DNA of 55,284 bases. It comes from Bacillota bacterium (lineage in GTDB: Bacteria > Bacillota > Clostridia > Acetivibrionales > DSM-1351). Under the pieces are notes generated by a model. The model saw nothing but the letters and a program-made list of their open reading frames with translations, was not told the origin of the DNA and did not search any database. Position 1 is the first letter of the stretch, and the number at the start of each line of letters is the position of its first letter. Shown piece after piece: positions 8,404 through 16,717 of this stretch. A program made the position numbers and the translations under genes. Where the stretch lies: positions 1 through 55,284 of the forward strand of contig JAEZUC010000008.1 in the NCBI GenBank assembly GCA_023443515.1. The letters run 5' to 3'.

Positions 8404-9090
8404 ATGGAAGGTATAAAGTTTAGGCATGAATTAAAGCATGAGATTTCTACTTCTGACTACATTGCCTTGAAGCATAGGCTAAAATTTATAGCTGAGAAAG
8501 ACCCTAATGTAGATCAAAGTGGCAGGTATAAAATAAGAAGTTTGTATTTTGACAATGTAGATAACAAAGCTCTCACAGAAAAAATAATTGGCCTGAATAA
8601 CAGAGAGAAATTCAGAATCCGTTATTATAATAATGATACTCGGTATATCAAGCTTGAAAAGAAAGGAAAAATAAACGGACTGTGCTACAAAAAGTCCACT
8701 CGATTAACGGTAGAACAGTGTGAACAAATAATTGGTGGAGACATAAAATGGATGAGGTTTTCGGGGGATCCGTTGCTGGTTGAATTGTATACCAAAATGA
8801 ATTTTCAACAGTTAAAACCGAGAACTCTGGTAGAATATATCAGGGAACCATATATTTATAAACCTGGTAACGTAAGAATTACTTTTGACAGCGGTATAAA
8901 GACCGGTCTAAATTCAAAAGAGCTCTTTAATCAACAATCTGTTGCTATGAATACTCATGCAGTTAACAAAATTATATTGGAAGTAAAATTTGATGAGTTT
9001 CTGCCGGAAATAATAAGGGACATTATTCAGCTTGGACAGAGACGAAACATGGCGTTTTCCAAATATGCGGCCTGTAGGATATTCGGCTAA
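8404..9090 (+). CDS. VTC-domain (polyphosphate polymerase-like, triphosphate tunnel) protein
   Basis: Soluble 228-residue protein of the CYTH/VTC fold. In yeast Vtc4 this domain makes polyphosphate from ATP; the bacterial proteins' activity is less settled. The tunnel basic residues are in FRHELKHEIS, REKFRIRYYN and YIKLEKKGKINGLCYKKS. The acidic metal-binding strands LVEYIREPYI and IILEVKFDEFLPEII follow, with RITFDSGI between them. ATG 8404 follows gggaggtgaaac. The gene is 25 nt ahead of a DUF4956 membrane protein and then a CotH-like kinase, a recurring trio. No strong promoter is recognisable in 8284-8403. Confidence 0.85.
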   Translation: MEGIKFRHELKHEISTSDYIALKHRLKFIAEKDPNVDQSGRYKIRSLYFDNVDNKALTEKIIGLNNREKFRIRYYNNDTRYIKLEKKGKINGLCYKKSTRLTVEQCEQIIGGDIKWMRFSGDPLLVELYTKMNFQQLKPRTLVEYIREPYIYKPGNVRITFDSGIKTGLNSKELFNQQSVAMNTHAVNKIILEVKFDEFLPEIIRDIIQLGQRRNMAFSKYAACRIFG

Positions 9091-9115
9091 TCAAAAAATC
9101 AGGAGGATTAATTAA

Positions 9116-9787
9116 ATGAATTTTAACGATATTTTTAAATCCAATTTCATTGAAAAGGTTTCATCTTTTTCACCTTTGGATATGGTGATTGCTCTGGCAG
9201 TGTCATTTGCACTGGGGCTGTTTATATTTTATGTATACAAGAAAACCTTTAATGGTGTAATGTACTCCGCAAGCTTTGGAGTTTCCCTACTGGCAATGAC
9301 ACTTATAACTACACTTATAATACTGGCGGTAACATCCAATGTAATTCTCTCCCTTGGTATGGTTGGTGCATTGTCTATTGTGCGTTTCAGATCAGCTATA
9401 AAGGAACCCATGGACATAGCATTTCTGTTCTGGTCAATTTCAGCAGGCATTGTAACAGGTGCGGGACTTATACCTCTTGGTATATTTGGCTCAATATTCA
9501 TAGGTGTGGTTATGGTATTGTTCGTAAACAAGAAAACCACTGATAACCCGTATATACTGGTAGTAAATTGTACCGATGAAAAAGCAGAAAAGCTGGTCAA
9601 CAGTGCCATAAATGATAATGTTAAAAAGCATATGGTTAAGTCAAAGGCTGTTACCACTAGCGGTATTGAACTCACTGTAGAAGTCAGACTAAAAGACAGT
9701 ACTACTGAGTTTGTAAACAGAATTTCGGATATCGGAGGAGTAACAAACACAGTACTTGTAAGCTATAACGGGGAGTACATGTCATAA
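9116..9787 (+). CDS. DUF4956 domain-containing membrane protein
   Basis: Integral membrane protein of 223 residues, function not established. Three to four hydrophobic helices lie within residues 20-145. The family signature GMVGALSIVRFRSAIKEPMD and AFLFWSISAGIV are clear, followed by a cytoplasmic C-terminal domain of about 80 residues with an ACT-like alternation (NPYILVVNCTDEKAEKLVNS... ISDIGGVTNTVLVSY). The ribosome site aggaggatt is 8 nt before ATG 9116. It lies between the VTC protein (25 nt upstream) and the CotH kinase (15 nt downstream). This suggests a membrane component handling a product of, or signal to, the VTC protein; that role is inference. Confidence 0.85.
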   Translation: MNFNDIFKSNFIEKVSSFSPLDMVIALAVSFALGLFIFYVYKKTFNGVMYSASFGVSLLAMTLITTLIILAVTSNVILSLGMVGALSIVRFRSAIKEPMDIAFLFWSISAGIVTGAGLIPLGIFGSIFIGVVMVLFVNKKTTDNPYILVVNCTDEKAEKLVNSAINDNVKKHMVKSKAVTTSGIELTVEVRLKDSTTEFVNRISDIGGVTNTVLVSYNGEYMS

Positions 9788-9802
9788 ATTTGGAGGCAGC
9801 TT

Positions 9803-11938
9803 ATGATAACCAGCAAATATATAAATACAATTATTGCTGTTGTTCTGCTTGTGGTGGTTGTCTTTGTCGGAGTCTTTATGATTGTTCCCGGCTCAATAGG
9901 AATGGCTACTGAAAATTCCCAGCCTGAATATGCCACAAAGCTGTTTAACAAGAATAAGATAATTTCTATTGATATAAAGGCAGATAAGAAAGAATGGGAA
10001 AACATGTTGAAAAATGCAACAAGTGAAGAGTATATTCAATGTGATGCAACTATCAACGGTACAACCTATAAATCAGTGGGTATAAGGCCTAAAGGCAATT
10101 CGAGCTTATCCATGGTAGCAAACAGCGATTCAGACAGATATAGCTTTAAATTGGAGTTCGATCACTATATAAAAGGACAAACCTGTATGGGGATGGACAA
10201 AATGGTTATAAACAATATACAGGCAGATTCAACTTATATGAAGGAATACCTTTCTCTTGATTTGATGTCATATATAGGTGTTACTACACCTTTATATGCC
10301 TATACTGATGTAACCGTAAACGGGGAAAATTGGGGGTTCTATCTTGCGGTTGAGGCTATGGAGGAATCCTTTGCCGAGAGAAATTATGGTGATGATTTTG
10401 GAAAATTGTACAAGCCTGAAACTATGGGAGCCCGGGGAAATGGAATGATGAAGGATTTTCCGGGTAATCAGGAAGGTCAGAAGGATATTAAGCGAGAAAA
10501 CGGAGAAATGAACGGTAAAACAAAAACCACTGATACAAAAAATAATAATCAGGATCAACAAAAAGGTGCAAATAATCAGAAGCAGGGAACAAATCAGGGA
10601 GTTCCCGGAGGTTTCCCGGGAGGGCCGGGGTTTGGTGGATTCGGAAATAATCAGGCCGGAGGAGCCGACCTGAAATACACCGACGATAAAATAAGCAGTT
10701 ATTCAAACATATTTGAAGGGGAAATATTTAAAGGTACTAATGCAGACTATAAAAGAGTTATAAAAGCTATTAAGAATCTAAACAACGGAACAGAACTTGA
10801 AAAATATATCAATGTTGACGAATGCCTCAGGTATTTCGCAGTAAATACAGTGGTAGTTAACCTGGACAGTTATTTCAGCAATATGAAACATAACTATTAT
10901 CTTTATGAGGACAAGGGTCAGCTTTCAATGCTTCCTTGGGATTACAATCTTGCCTTTGCAGGCTTTCAGTCAGGGTCGGTGTCTGTAGCAGTAAACTTCC
11001 CTATAGATACCCCCGTATCAGGAGTTGAAATGTCTGAAAGACCGATTTTAAACAAACTTCTTGAAGTTGGCGAGTATAAAGAAAAATATCATAATTATTT
11101 GCAGGATATACTTAACGGATATTTTGACAACGGAAAATTTGACAAAAAAGTGGATAAACTGAATTCGTTGATTGGTGAGTATGTTAAAAATGATGCAACA
11201 GCATTTGTTTCATATGACAAATATACGGCAGGGACAGCGATGCTGAAAGAATTCGCCAAGCTAAGAGCGAAAAGTATTCAGGGACAGCTTGACGGAAGTA
11301 TTCCAGCCACTACCCAAGGACAGTCAAAGGCTTCCGATAAGTTGATAGACGCCTCTGCAATAAACCTCTCGGTCATGGGTTCACAAGGAGGAGGGGGCAG
11401 AATGGGAAGAGGCGGTGCAAATCAACAACCCCAAGGAGAACAGCAGCAAGGCGATAACCGAATGCCACCGGAAGATGTAAAACCGCCTCAAGATAACCAG
11501 GCACAGGGTAATGGTCAAATGCCTCCGGGAAACATGGAACCGCCCCAGGGAAACCAACAGCAAGGTGATGGTCAAATGCCTCCGGGCAATATGCAGGACT
11601 TCGGGGATATGCCTGACAGGGATGTCATGATGCAGGCGATTAAGATAATGCAGTCCGCCAACGGAAAAGAATTGACTGACGAACAGCTCAAGGAACTAAA
11701 AGAGCTTGGAATGACTGAAGAACAGATCAGTTTTGTCAAAAACATGCCCTTTGGAAACGGAGGCATGAGGGAAGGCGGATTTCCGGCACAAAACGGTAAA
11801 AACGGTGTAGAAGATAAAAACAGGCCGAATGTAGCACAAATGTCAGGTGAGGACATTCTCGTGCTGGGAATCTGTATAATATTTATAACAGCCGGGCTTA
11901 TATTTGTAATAAAATTTAAACGTAGAAAAAGCAGTTGA
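9803..11938 (+). CDS. CotH-family protein kinase, membrane-anchored at both ends
   Basis: 711-residue member of the CotH family, whose spore-coat founder is an atypical kinase that phosphorylates coat proteins. An N-terminal membrane helix (about 8-32) places the kinase domain outside. The domain spans about 50-500 with GIRPKGNSSLS, KMVINNIQADSTYMKEYLS and the metal-binding MLPWDYNLAF (Asp380). Two low-complexity insertions occur: Gly/Asn/Gln at about 225-290, and a Gln/Pro/Gly/Met-rich stretch at about 520-605 with repeats of GQMPPGNM. A C-terminal helix (about 682-703) is followed by KFKRRKSS. The start is set by ggaggcagctt. Whether it works in the spore coat or the vegetative envelope cannot be told. 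Confidence 0.85.
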   Translation: MITSKYINTIIAVVLLVVVVFVGVFMIVPGSIGMATENSQPEYATKLFNKNKIISIDIKADKKEWENMLKNATSEEYIQCDATINGTTYKSVGIRPKGNSSLSMVANSDSDRYSFKLEFDHYIKGQTCMGMDKMVINNIQADSTYMKEYLSLDLMSYIGVTTPLYAYTDVTVNGENWGFYLAVEAMEESFAERNYGDDFGKLYKPETMGARGNGMMKDFPGNQEGQKDIKRENGEMNGKTKTTDTKNNNQDQQKGANNQKQGTNQGVPGGFPGGPGFGGFGNNQAGGADLKYTDDKISSYSNIFEGEIFKGTNADYKRVIKAIKNLNNGTELEKYINVDECLRYFAVNTVVVNLDSYFSNMKHNYYLYEDKGQLSMLPWDYNLAFAGFQSGSVSVAVNFPIDTPVSGVEMSERPILNKLLEVGEYKEKYHNYLQDILNGYFDNGKFDKKVDKLNSLIGEYVKNDATAFVSYDKYTAGTAMLKEFAKLRAKSIQGQLDGSIPATTQGQSKASDKLIDASAINLSVMGSQGGGGRMGRGGANQQPQGEQQQGDNRMPPEDVKPPQDNQAQGNGQMPPGNMEPPQGNQQQGDGQMPPGNMQDFGDMPDRDVMMQAIKIMQSANGKELTDEQLKELKELGMTEEQISFVKNMPFGNGGMREGGFPAQNGKNGVEDKNRPNVAQMSGEDILVLGICIIFITAGLIFVIKFKRRKSS

Positions 11939-12002
11939 TAAATATATCTGACCAAAATGAGAAAAGCTATAATGAACAAGGTTTTGCGACTTTTTCCATG
12001 AG

Positions 12003-12031
12003 TTGACACAAAATATGCATTTTAGTATATT
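12003..12031 (+). promoter_or_regulatory. Sigma-A promoter of the CNNM/CorC-type gene
   Basis: Consensus TTGACA at 12003-12008, 17-nt spacer, TATATT at 12026-12031. The leader to the TTG start at 12094 is only about 56 nt. Confidence 0.75.
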
Positions 12032-12093
12032 AGGCTTATACGAGGCGGTTGCGTAAATAACTTTGCATATATATGACGTGGAGGTTGGATTAA

Positions 12094-13389
12094 TTGTTGA
12101 CTAAAGTTTTACTGCTTGTAGTTCTTGTACTGTTAAATGCATTTTTTTCGGGGTCCGAGATTGCCCTCATTTCTTTGAATGATAAAATAATTAAAAAGCA
12201 GGCGGAAGATGGGAATAAAAAGGCGAAACAGCTTTACAGCTTTCTTAGCGAGCCAAGCAGATTTTTGGCAACTATCCAGATAGGTATAACATTGGCAGGC
12301 TTCCTCGCAAGTGCATTTGCAACGGAAAGCTTTGTGGATGACTTAACCGGATTGTTGATAAGGTCTGGTTTGCCTGTTTCTGAAGCCGTTATCAGAAGTG
12401 TTTCGCTTGTAGTTATTACTATAATTCTTTCATACTTTACATTGGTATTTGGTGAATTGATACCTAAAAGGCTGGCTATGCAAAAGGCTGAGTTCTTGGC
12501 CAATATAGCTGTAGGCCCGTTGATGTTCTTATCCCGTGTAACAAATCCTTTTGTAAAGTTTCTTACAGTATCAACAAATTTCTTCATTAAGATTTTTGGC
12601 GGAAACCCTGCGGGTGGGGACGACGAAAAAGTAACCGAGGAAGAAATCAGGATGATGATGGAGGTCGGTGAAGAAAGAGGAGTTATTCAGGATTCAGAAA
12701 GAGAAATGATTGACAATATATTTGAATTTGATAATAAACATGTATCTGAGATAATGACTCATCGCACAGATATTGACGGAATCCCTGTAGATTCAGACCT
12801 TGAATATGTTTTATATGTTATGAACCGGGACAAATATACCAGAGTTCCTGTTTACAGTGAAAATTTGGATAATATCGTTGGCATACTGCATGTTAAGGAT
12901 TTATTGGAGTTCACCCAAAATAATGTTAAGGATTTTAGTCTGCAAAATATAACAAGAAGTGCTTACTTTGTTCCTGAATCGAAGAGAACTGACGAGCTAT
13001 TTAAGGAAATGCAGAAGAACAAGGTTCATATGGCAGTTGTAATAGATGAGTACGGTGGCACAGCAGGAATAGTTACTATAGAAGACTTACTGGAAGAGAT
13101 AGTAGGAAACATTTTTGATGAATATGATGTAGAGCAAAAGGATATAGAGTATCTGGAGAATGATACTTATATATTGGGTGGTGCCATCGATCTTGACAAG
13201 GTGGAGGAAGTACTGGACGAGGAACTTCCCATTGATGAATTTGATACATTGGGAGGTTTTATTTTAAAGCTTCTGGGACGAATACCAAAGGCAGATGAGA
13301 AACCTGTTGTTCAATATGGTAATATAGTTTTCAGAGTAATTGAGATGGAAGGTAGAAGAATAATAAAGGTACAGGCTAGCAAAACGTAA
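12094..13389 (+). CDS. CNNM/HlyC-CorC family membrane transporter (DUF21 + CBS pair + CorC_HlyC)
   Basis: Probable divalent-cation (Mg2+) transport protein of 431 residues, often annotated hemolysin. The DUF21/CNNM membrane domain covers about 1-180 and includes NAFFSGSEIALISLND and the conserved FGELIPKRLAMQKAE. The CBS pair (about 205-335) contains VSEIMTHRTDIDGIPVD and VIDEYGGTAGIVTIEDLLEE. The C-terminal CorC_HlyC domain (about 350-428) ends with a typical IIKVQ segment. It starts at TTG 12094 (or the adjacent TTG 12097) after gtggaggttgg. It has its own promoter and terminator, so it is monocistronic. The ion transported is inferred from the family. Confidence 0.9.
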   Translation: MLTKVLLLVVLVLLNAFFSGSEIALISLNDKIIKKQAEDGNKKAKQLYSFLSEPSRFLATIQIGITLAGFLASAFATESFVDDLTGLLIRSGLPVSEAVIRSVSLVVITIILSYFTLVFGELIPKRLAMQKAEFLANIAVGPLMFLSRVTNPFVKFLTVSTNFFIKIFGGNPAGGDDEKVTEEEIRMMMEVGEERGVIQDSEREMIDNIFEFDNKHVSEIMTHRTDIDGIPVDSDLEYVLYVMNRDKYTRVPVYSENLDNIVGILHVKDLLEFTQNNVKDFSLQNITRSAYFVPESKRTDELFKEMQKNKVHMAVVIDEYGGTAGIVTIEDLLEEIVGNIFDEYDVEQKDIEYLENDTYILGGAIDLDKVEEVLDEELPIDEFDTLGGFILKLLGRIPKADEKPVVQYGNIVFRVIEMEGRRIIKVQASKT

Positions 13390-13414
13390 AACAATTAAAA
13401 TGAAAAGCTATTAG

Positions 13415-13457
13415 ACTGCCTCAAAAAGATTAATAAATCTAGTTGAGGCAGTTTTTA
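13415..13457 (+). terminator. Terminator after CNNM gene
   Basis: Perfect 10-bp stem actgcctcaa / ttgaggcagt (13415-13424 and 13443-13452) followed by TTTTTAT. Confidence 0.85.
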
Positions 13458-13459
13458 TA

Positions 13460-13670
13460 TGCTCAATATTAATTATTTTAATTAGAATTTAATAAAAATT
13501 AATAAATTAGTTAAAAAAATTAAAAATAATATTGACATTTTATGAGATTGAGCATAATATATTAATATAAGATTAATAATATTAATTGAAGGATTAAAAA
13601 AATTAATTATTTATTTGGAAAATTAACATTAAAGAATATAAACAAATTTTAACTTAATTAAATTTAAGAG
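13460..13670. other. Nearly pure A/T leader region with repeated ATTAAT/TTAATT
   Basis: About 210 bp is almost entirely A and T, with many copies of ATTAAT, TTAATT and AATATT palindromes on both sides of the promoter at 13532-13560. No open frame or RNA motif is visible. Such a tract may bend or melt easily, or hold clustered operator sites for the DUF2089 regulator encoded next. That function is inferred. Confidence 0.5.
13532..13560 (+). promoter_or_regulatory. Sigma-A promoter of the DUF2089-DUF4097 pair
   Basis: Consensus TTGACA at 13532-13537, 17-nt spacer, TAATAT at 13555-13560. The leader to ATG 13679 is about 110 nt of A/T-rich sequence ending in aagaggtgatttt. Confidence 0.75.
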
Positions 13671-13678
13671 GTGATTTT

Positions 13679-14047
13679 ATGGCGAGAGAAGCTATCGGCA
13701 AATGCCCGGTTTGCGGAAACGAAACTGAAGTAACAAGGATAACATGTAACAGCTGCGATACTGTTATAGAAGGGCATTTTAAACTATGTAAGTTCTGCAA
13801 GCTTACAAATGATCAAAGAACATTTCTGGATGTATTCATAAAATGCAGAGGTAATATAAAGGAAGTTGAAAAAGAGCTGGGCGTGTCATACCCCACAGTA
13901 AAGAACAAGCTGGAAGATGTAGCTGCCGCACTTGGACATAAAGGTGAACCACAGCCCGAAGTTCCAGGTAGAAAGAAGGAAATACTTGATAAGCTTAACA
14001 GCGGAGAAATTAGTGTTGAAGAGGCAATAGAACTGATGAAGGAATAA
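13679..14047 (+). CDS. DUF2089 family zinc-ribbon / HTH regulator
   Basis: Likely DNA-binding regulator of 122 residues. Two zinc-ribbon knuckles come first: CPVCG and CNSC (about 9-28), then CKFC (about 38-41). A helix-turn-helix follows, with NIKEVEKELGVSYPTVKNKL at about 61-80. The protein ends in a short helical SHOCT-like motif, LNSGEISVEEAIELMKE. The same motif type opens the next protein (14083), so the pair is likely to interact or share a partner. The start follows aagaggtgatttt. The gene is 35 nt upstream of the DUF4097 gene and is co-transcribed from the promoter at 13532. The target genes are unknown; autoregulation is plausible. Confidence 0.85.
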   Translation: MAREAIGKCPVCGNETEVTRITCNSCDTVIEGHFKLCKFCKLTNDQRTFLDVFIKCRGNIKEVEKELGVSYPTVKNKLEDVAAALGHKGEPQPEVPGRKKEILDKLNSGEISVEEAIELMKE

Positions 14048-14082
14048 GATTTTCTATCTGAATTTTAGGAGGGATTTAAATA

Positions 14083-15285
14083 ATGTCTATAAGCGAAGAA
14101 AAATTATTAATACTAAAGATGCTTGAAGAGAAGAAAATTACAAGCGAAGAGGCTGCAAAATTACTGGCAGCTCTTGATGAAAAGGCTGAAAAAGAATCTG
14201 CTAACGGATATAAAACTAATCAAAAGGCTAACGGTTTTACCGAAGAAGCAGCAAAAGTAAGAGAAAAGGTCAATGAATGGAAAAAAGGATTCAAGAACAA
14301 TTATGACCAGGCTGATTTTGATAACATGATTGACGATTTTGCAAATAAAGCAGAAAAATTTGGTAAAAATGTTGCTTCAACAACCTTTGGACTTGTCGAC
14401 AAGGTTATAGATTATGTAGGAAGTTTTGTAGATACAAATTCCTTCAACGTTTTTGGAAGCTGTCAGACGGTTCAAAAAAACTTTGAGGTTTACCCTACAG
14501 AAAATGCTGTTTTTGAGATAACTGGAGTAAATGGAGCAATAACTATTAAGAAACATCTGGAGCCAAAGATTATTATAATATCAAGGATTAAAAGTTCGGT
14601 TCCCGACGGAGAGGGAGTGGTTACATTCTCCGATGATCCTGCAAATATATCAGTAAAGGTTAATAGTACAGCTTTCAACGTTAGTGTATCCCACGAAATA
14701 TTTATTCCTGATATTAAATTTAAACAAATAGCCATACAAAATTCAAATGGTAAAATATATATAGAAGATTCAATCTCAGAAGAAATTACAGCTGTTACAA
14801 AAAATGCACATATTGAGTTAATGGGCGTAAATAGTGACAAAATTTCTGTAAATACTAAAAATGGAAGAATTCAGCTAAGTTACATTGTGGGAGATAAAAT
14901 TGACATAAATACATCAAATGCAGTAATAGATATAAAACACATTAAGGCGAAACACATTAATGCAATTACCAAAAACGGAAGAATTAGTATTGAAAATGCC
15001 CAGAATGTAAATGTAGAAGAGAATATGGATATGTATCTTAAAACCTCAAATGGAGGAATAAAGGTAAACATGAATGATATGGACAGCAGGGTTTACAAAG
15101 TAAAGGCCCATGCAACCAACGGAACAATAAATCTGCTGATTCCCGAAATTCTATATCACAATGTTAACCGCCAGGGTACAGGAGGAAGCTTTATTGAGGC
15201 CGAAAGCAAAAATTATGAGTCCGGACTCAACAAGGTTAATATAACCGCAGAAACCATGAACGGTCATGTAGAAATTGTAAAGTAG
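14083..15285 (+). CDS. YvlB-like protein: SHOCT-like N-terminus plus DUF4097 beta-helix domain
   Basis: 400-residue protein related to Bacillus YvlB, a family tied to envelope stress in some Firmicutes. Residues 4-36 form the short helical motif (LEEKKITSEEAAKLLAALDE) shared with the upstream regulator. Residues 40-130 are charged and helical. From about 145 to the end it is an adhesin-like beta-helix with repeated strands of the type TxNGxIxI (for example SNGKIYIED, TKNGRIQLS, TKNGRISIE, ATNGTINLL, MNGHVEIVK). No signal peptide or membrane helix is visible, so it is probably cytoplasmic. The ribosome site taggagggat precedes ATG 14083. A strong terminator follows. Confidence 0.85.
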   Translation: MSISEEKLLILKMLEEKKITSEEAAKLLAALDEKAEKESANGYKTNQKANGFTEEAAKVREKVNEWKKGFKNNYDQADFDNMIDDFANKAEKFGKNVASTTFGLVDKVIDYVGSFVDTNSFNVFGSCQTVQKNFEVYPTENAVFEITGVNGAITIKKHLEPKIIIISRIKSSVPDGEGVVTFSDDPANISVKVNSTAFNVSVSHEIFIPDIKFKQIAIQNSNGKIYIEDSISEEITAVTKNAHIELMGVNSDKISVNTKNGRIQLSYIVGDKIDINTSNAVIDIKHIKAKHINAITKNGRISIENAQNVNVEENMDMYLKTSNGGIKVNMNDMDSRVYKVKAHATNGTINLLIPEILYHNVNRQGTGGSFIEAESKNYESGLNKVNITAETMNGHVEIVK

Positions 15286-15341
15286 TACAAATAACCACCG
15301 AAACTTACCCATATTATAAAAGTATATATTCTCCACCAAAT

Positions 15342-15385
15342 AACCAGTCTGGAAAGCCTAAGCTTTCCAGACTGGTTTATTTTCT
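15342..15385 (+). terminator. Strong terminator after DUF4097 gene
   Basis: Perfect 16-bp stem from 15342-15357 paired with 15362-15377, loop ctaa, followed by TTTATTTTC. Confidence 0.9.
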
Positions 15386-15406
15386 ATAGATTAAATTAAC
15401 TGTTCA

Positions 15407-15415
15407 TGATATAAT
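15407..15415 (+). promoter_or_regulatory. Extended -10 promoter of prfA
   Basis: TGATATAAT at 15407-15415 combines the TGn extension with a perfect TATAAT. The -35 region (TAGATT at 15387-15392) is poor, as is usual for extended -10 promoters. The leader to ATG 15544 would be about 120 nt. Confidence 0.5.
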
Positions 15416-15543
15416 ATTAAATTGCGTATGGGATTTTACTGTATATTCAGCATTTATGAAAATTAATGCATATTCGCCAGTCCATATATAAAACTATTAC
15501 TTATTAGCCCAATATTAGAAACTGTTGTTTTACGGAGGAATTT

Positions 15544-16623
15544 ATGTTTGACAAACTTCAGGCTGCAGAAGACAGATACGAGGAAATAAGCCACAAGCTT
15601 AGTGACCCCGATGTCATTAACAACCAGGATGAGTATAAAAAATATATGAAAGAGTATTCCGATCTGGAAGAAATCGTTCAGAAGTACAGGGAATACACAA
15701 AAGTGACAAAGGAAGTTGAAGAGGCAAGAGAGCTTTTGGATCAGACTTTGGACAAGGATTTCAGAGATATGGTTCAGCAGGAGTTCCAGGAAGCTCAGGA
15801 AAAACTTGAGGTAATAAAAAAACAACTGAAAATATTAATTGTCCCCAAAGACCCAAATGATGATAAAAACGTTATTGTTGAAATTCGAGGAGGGGCCGGC
15901 GGAGAAGAAGCAGCATTGTTTGCCGGGGTACTTTTCAGAGCCATGACAAAGTATGCCGAGAAGAAACGTTGGAAGTATGAGATAATGGACTCAAATCCTA
16001 CTGAATTAGGCGGCTTCAAGGAAGTTGTTTTTTCCATAGAAGGAAAGGGTGCGTACAGCAGGCTTAAATTTGAAAGCGGAGTACACAGGGTTCAAAGAGT
16101 ACCTTCTACAGAATCCAGCGGACGTATTCATACATCAACTATAACTGTTGCTGTTTTGCCGGAAGTTGAGGAAGTTGATGTAGATATCAATCCAAGTGAC
16201 TTAAGGATAGATACCTACAGAGCCAGCGGTGCAGGAGGACAGCATATTAATAAAACTGATTCTGCAATAAGAATAACCCATATGCCTTCAGGAATAGTTG
16301 TAAGCTGTCAGGATGAACGTTCACAGCACAAGAACAAAGATAGGGCTATGAAGATACTTCGTTCAAAACTGTATGAAATAGCACAGGAACAGCAGATAAA
16401 CGAAGTTGCTCAGGACAGGAAGAGTCAGGTTGGAACAGGTGACAGAAGTGAAAGAATCAGAACCTACAACTACCCTCAGGGACGAGTAACTGATCACCGT
16501 ATAAATCTTACTTTGTATAAGTTGGAACAGGTACTCGATGGAGACCTTGATGAACTGATTGATGCTCTCATAACCACAGACCAATCTGAAAAGCTTGGAA
16601 GCGGTGCTGATGATGAGGATTAA
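15544..16623 (+). CDS. prfA: Peptide chain release factor 1
   Basis: Terminates translation at UAA and UAG. The 359-residue protein has the N-terminal helical domain, the PCRF core (VEIRGGAGGEEAALFAG), and the heptad RVPSTESSGRIHTSTITVAV. The catalytic GGQ lies at about 231-233 within SGAGGQHINKTDSA, followed by SCQDERSQHKNKDRAM. Length, VPSTE and HTSTI segments fit RF1 rather than RF2. ATG 15544 follows acggagg. The methyltransferase gene prmC, which often sits beside prfA in Firmicutes, is not adjacent here. It leads the cluster ZIP transporter, ywlC, ywlE, rpiB, upp. Confidence 0.97.
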   Translation: MFDKLQAAEDRYEEISHKLSDPDVINNQDEYKKYMKEYSDLEEIVQKYREYTKVTKEVEEARELLDQTLDKDFRDMVQQEFQEAQEKLEVIKKQLKILIVPKDPNDDKNVIVEIRGGAGGEEAALFAGVLFRAMTKYAEKKRWKYEIMDSNPTELGGFKEVVFSIEGKGAYSRLKFESGVHRVQRVPSTESSGRIHTSTITVAVLPEVEEVDVDINPSDLRIDTYRASGAGGQHINKTDSAIRITHMPSGIVVSCQDERSQHKNKDRAMKILRSKLYEIAQEQQINEVAQDRKSQVGTGDRSERIRTYNYPQGRVTDHRINLTLYKLEQVLDGDLDELIDALITTDQSEKLGSGADDED

Positions 16624-16717
16624 TTAATGTAAATAAAAAGTAGGACAATTTAATAATATTTCACAGACAACAGGAATAGTATTTAGTAGACATACTATAA
16701 AAAAGAAGGATCTTGCT

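Noticed and set aside
9229..9750. 173-codon minus-strand open frame
   Set aside because: Shadow of the DUF4956 gene; no ribosome site and no recognisable motif.
12032..12093. Mg2+ riboswitch (M-box) before the CNNM gene
   Set aside because: The leader from the promoter is about 56 nt, much too short, and has no terminator hairpin.
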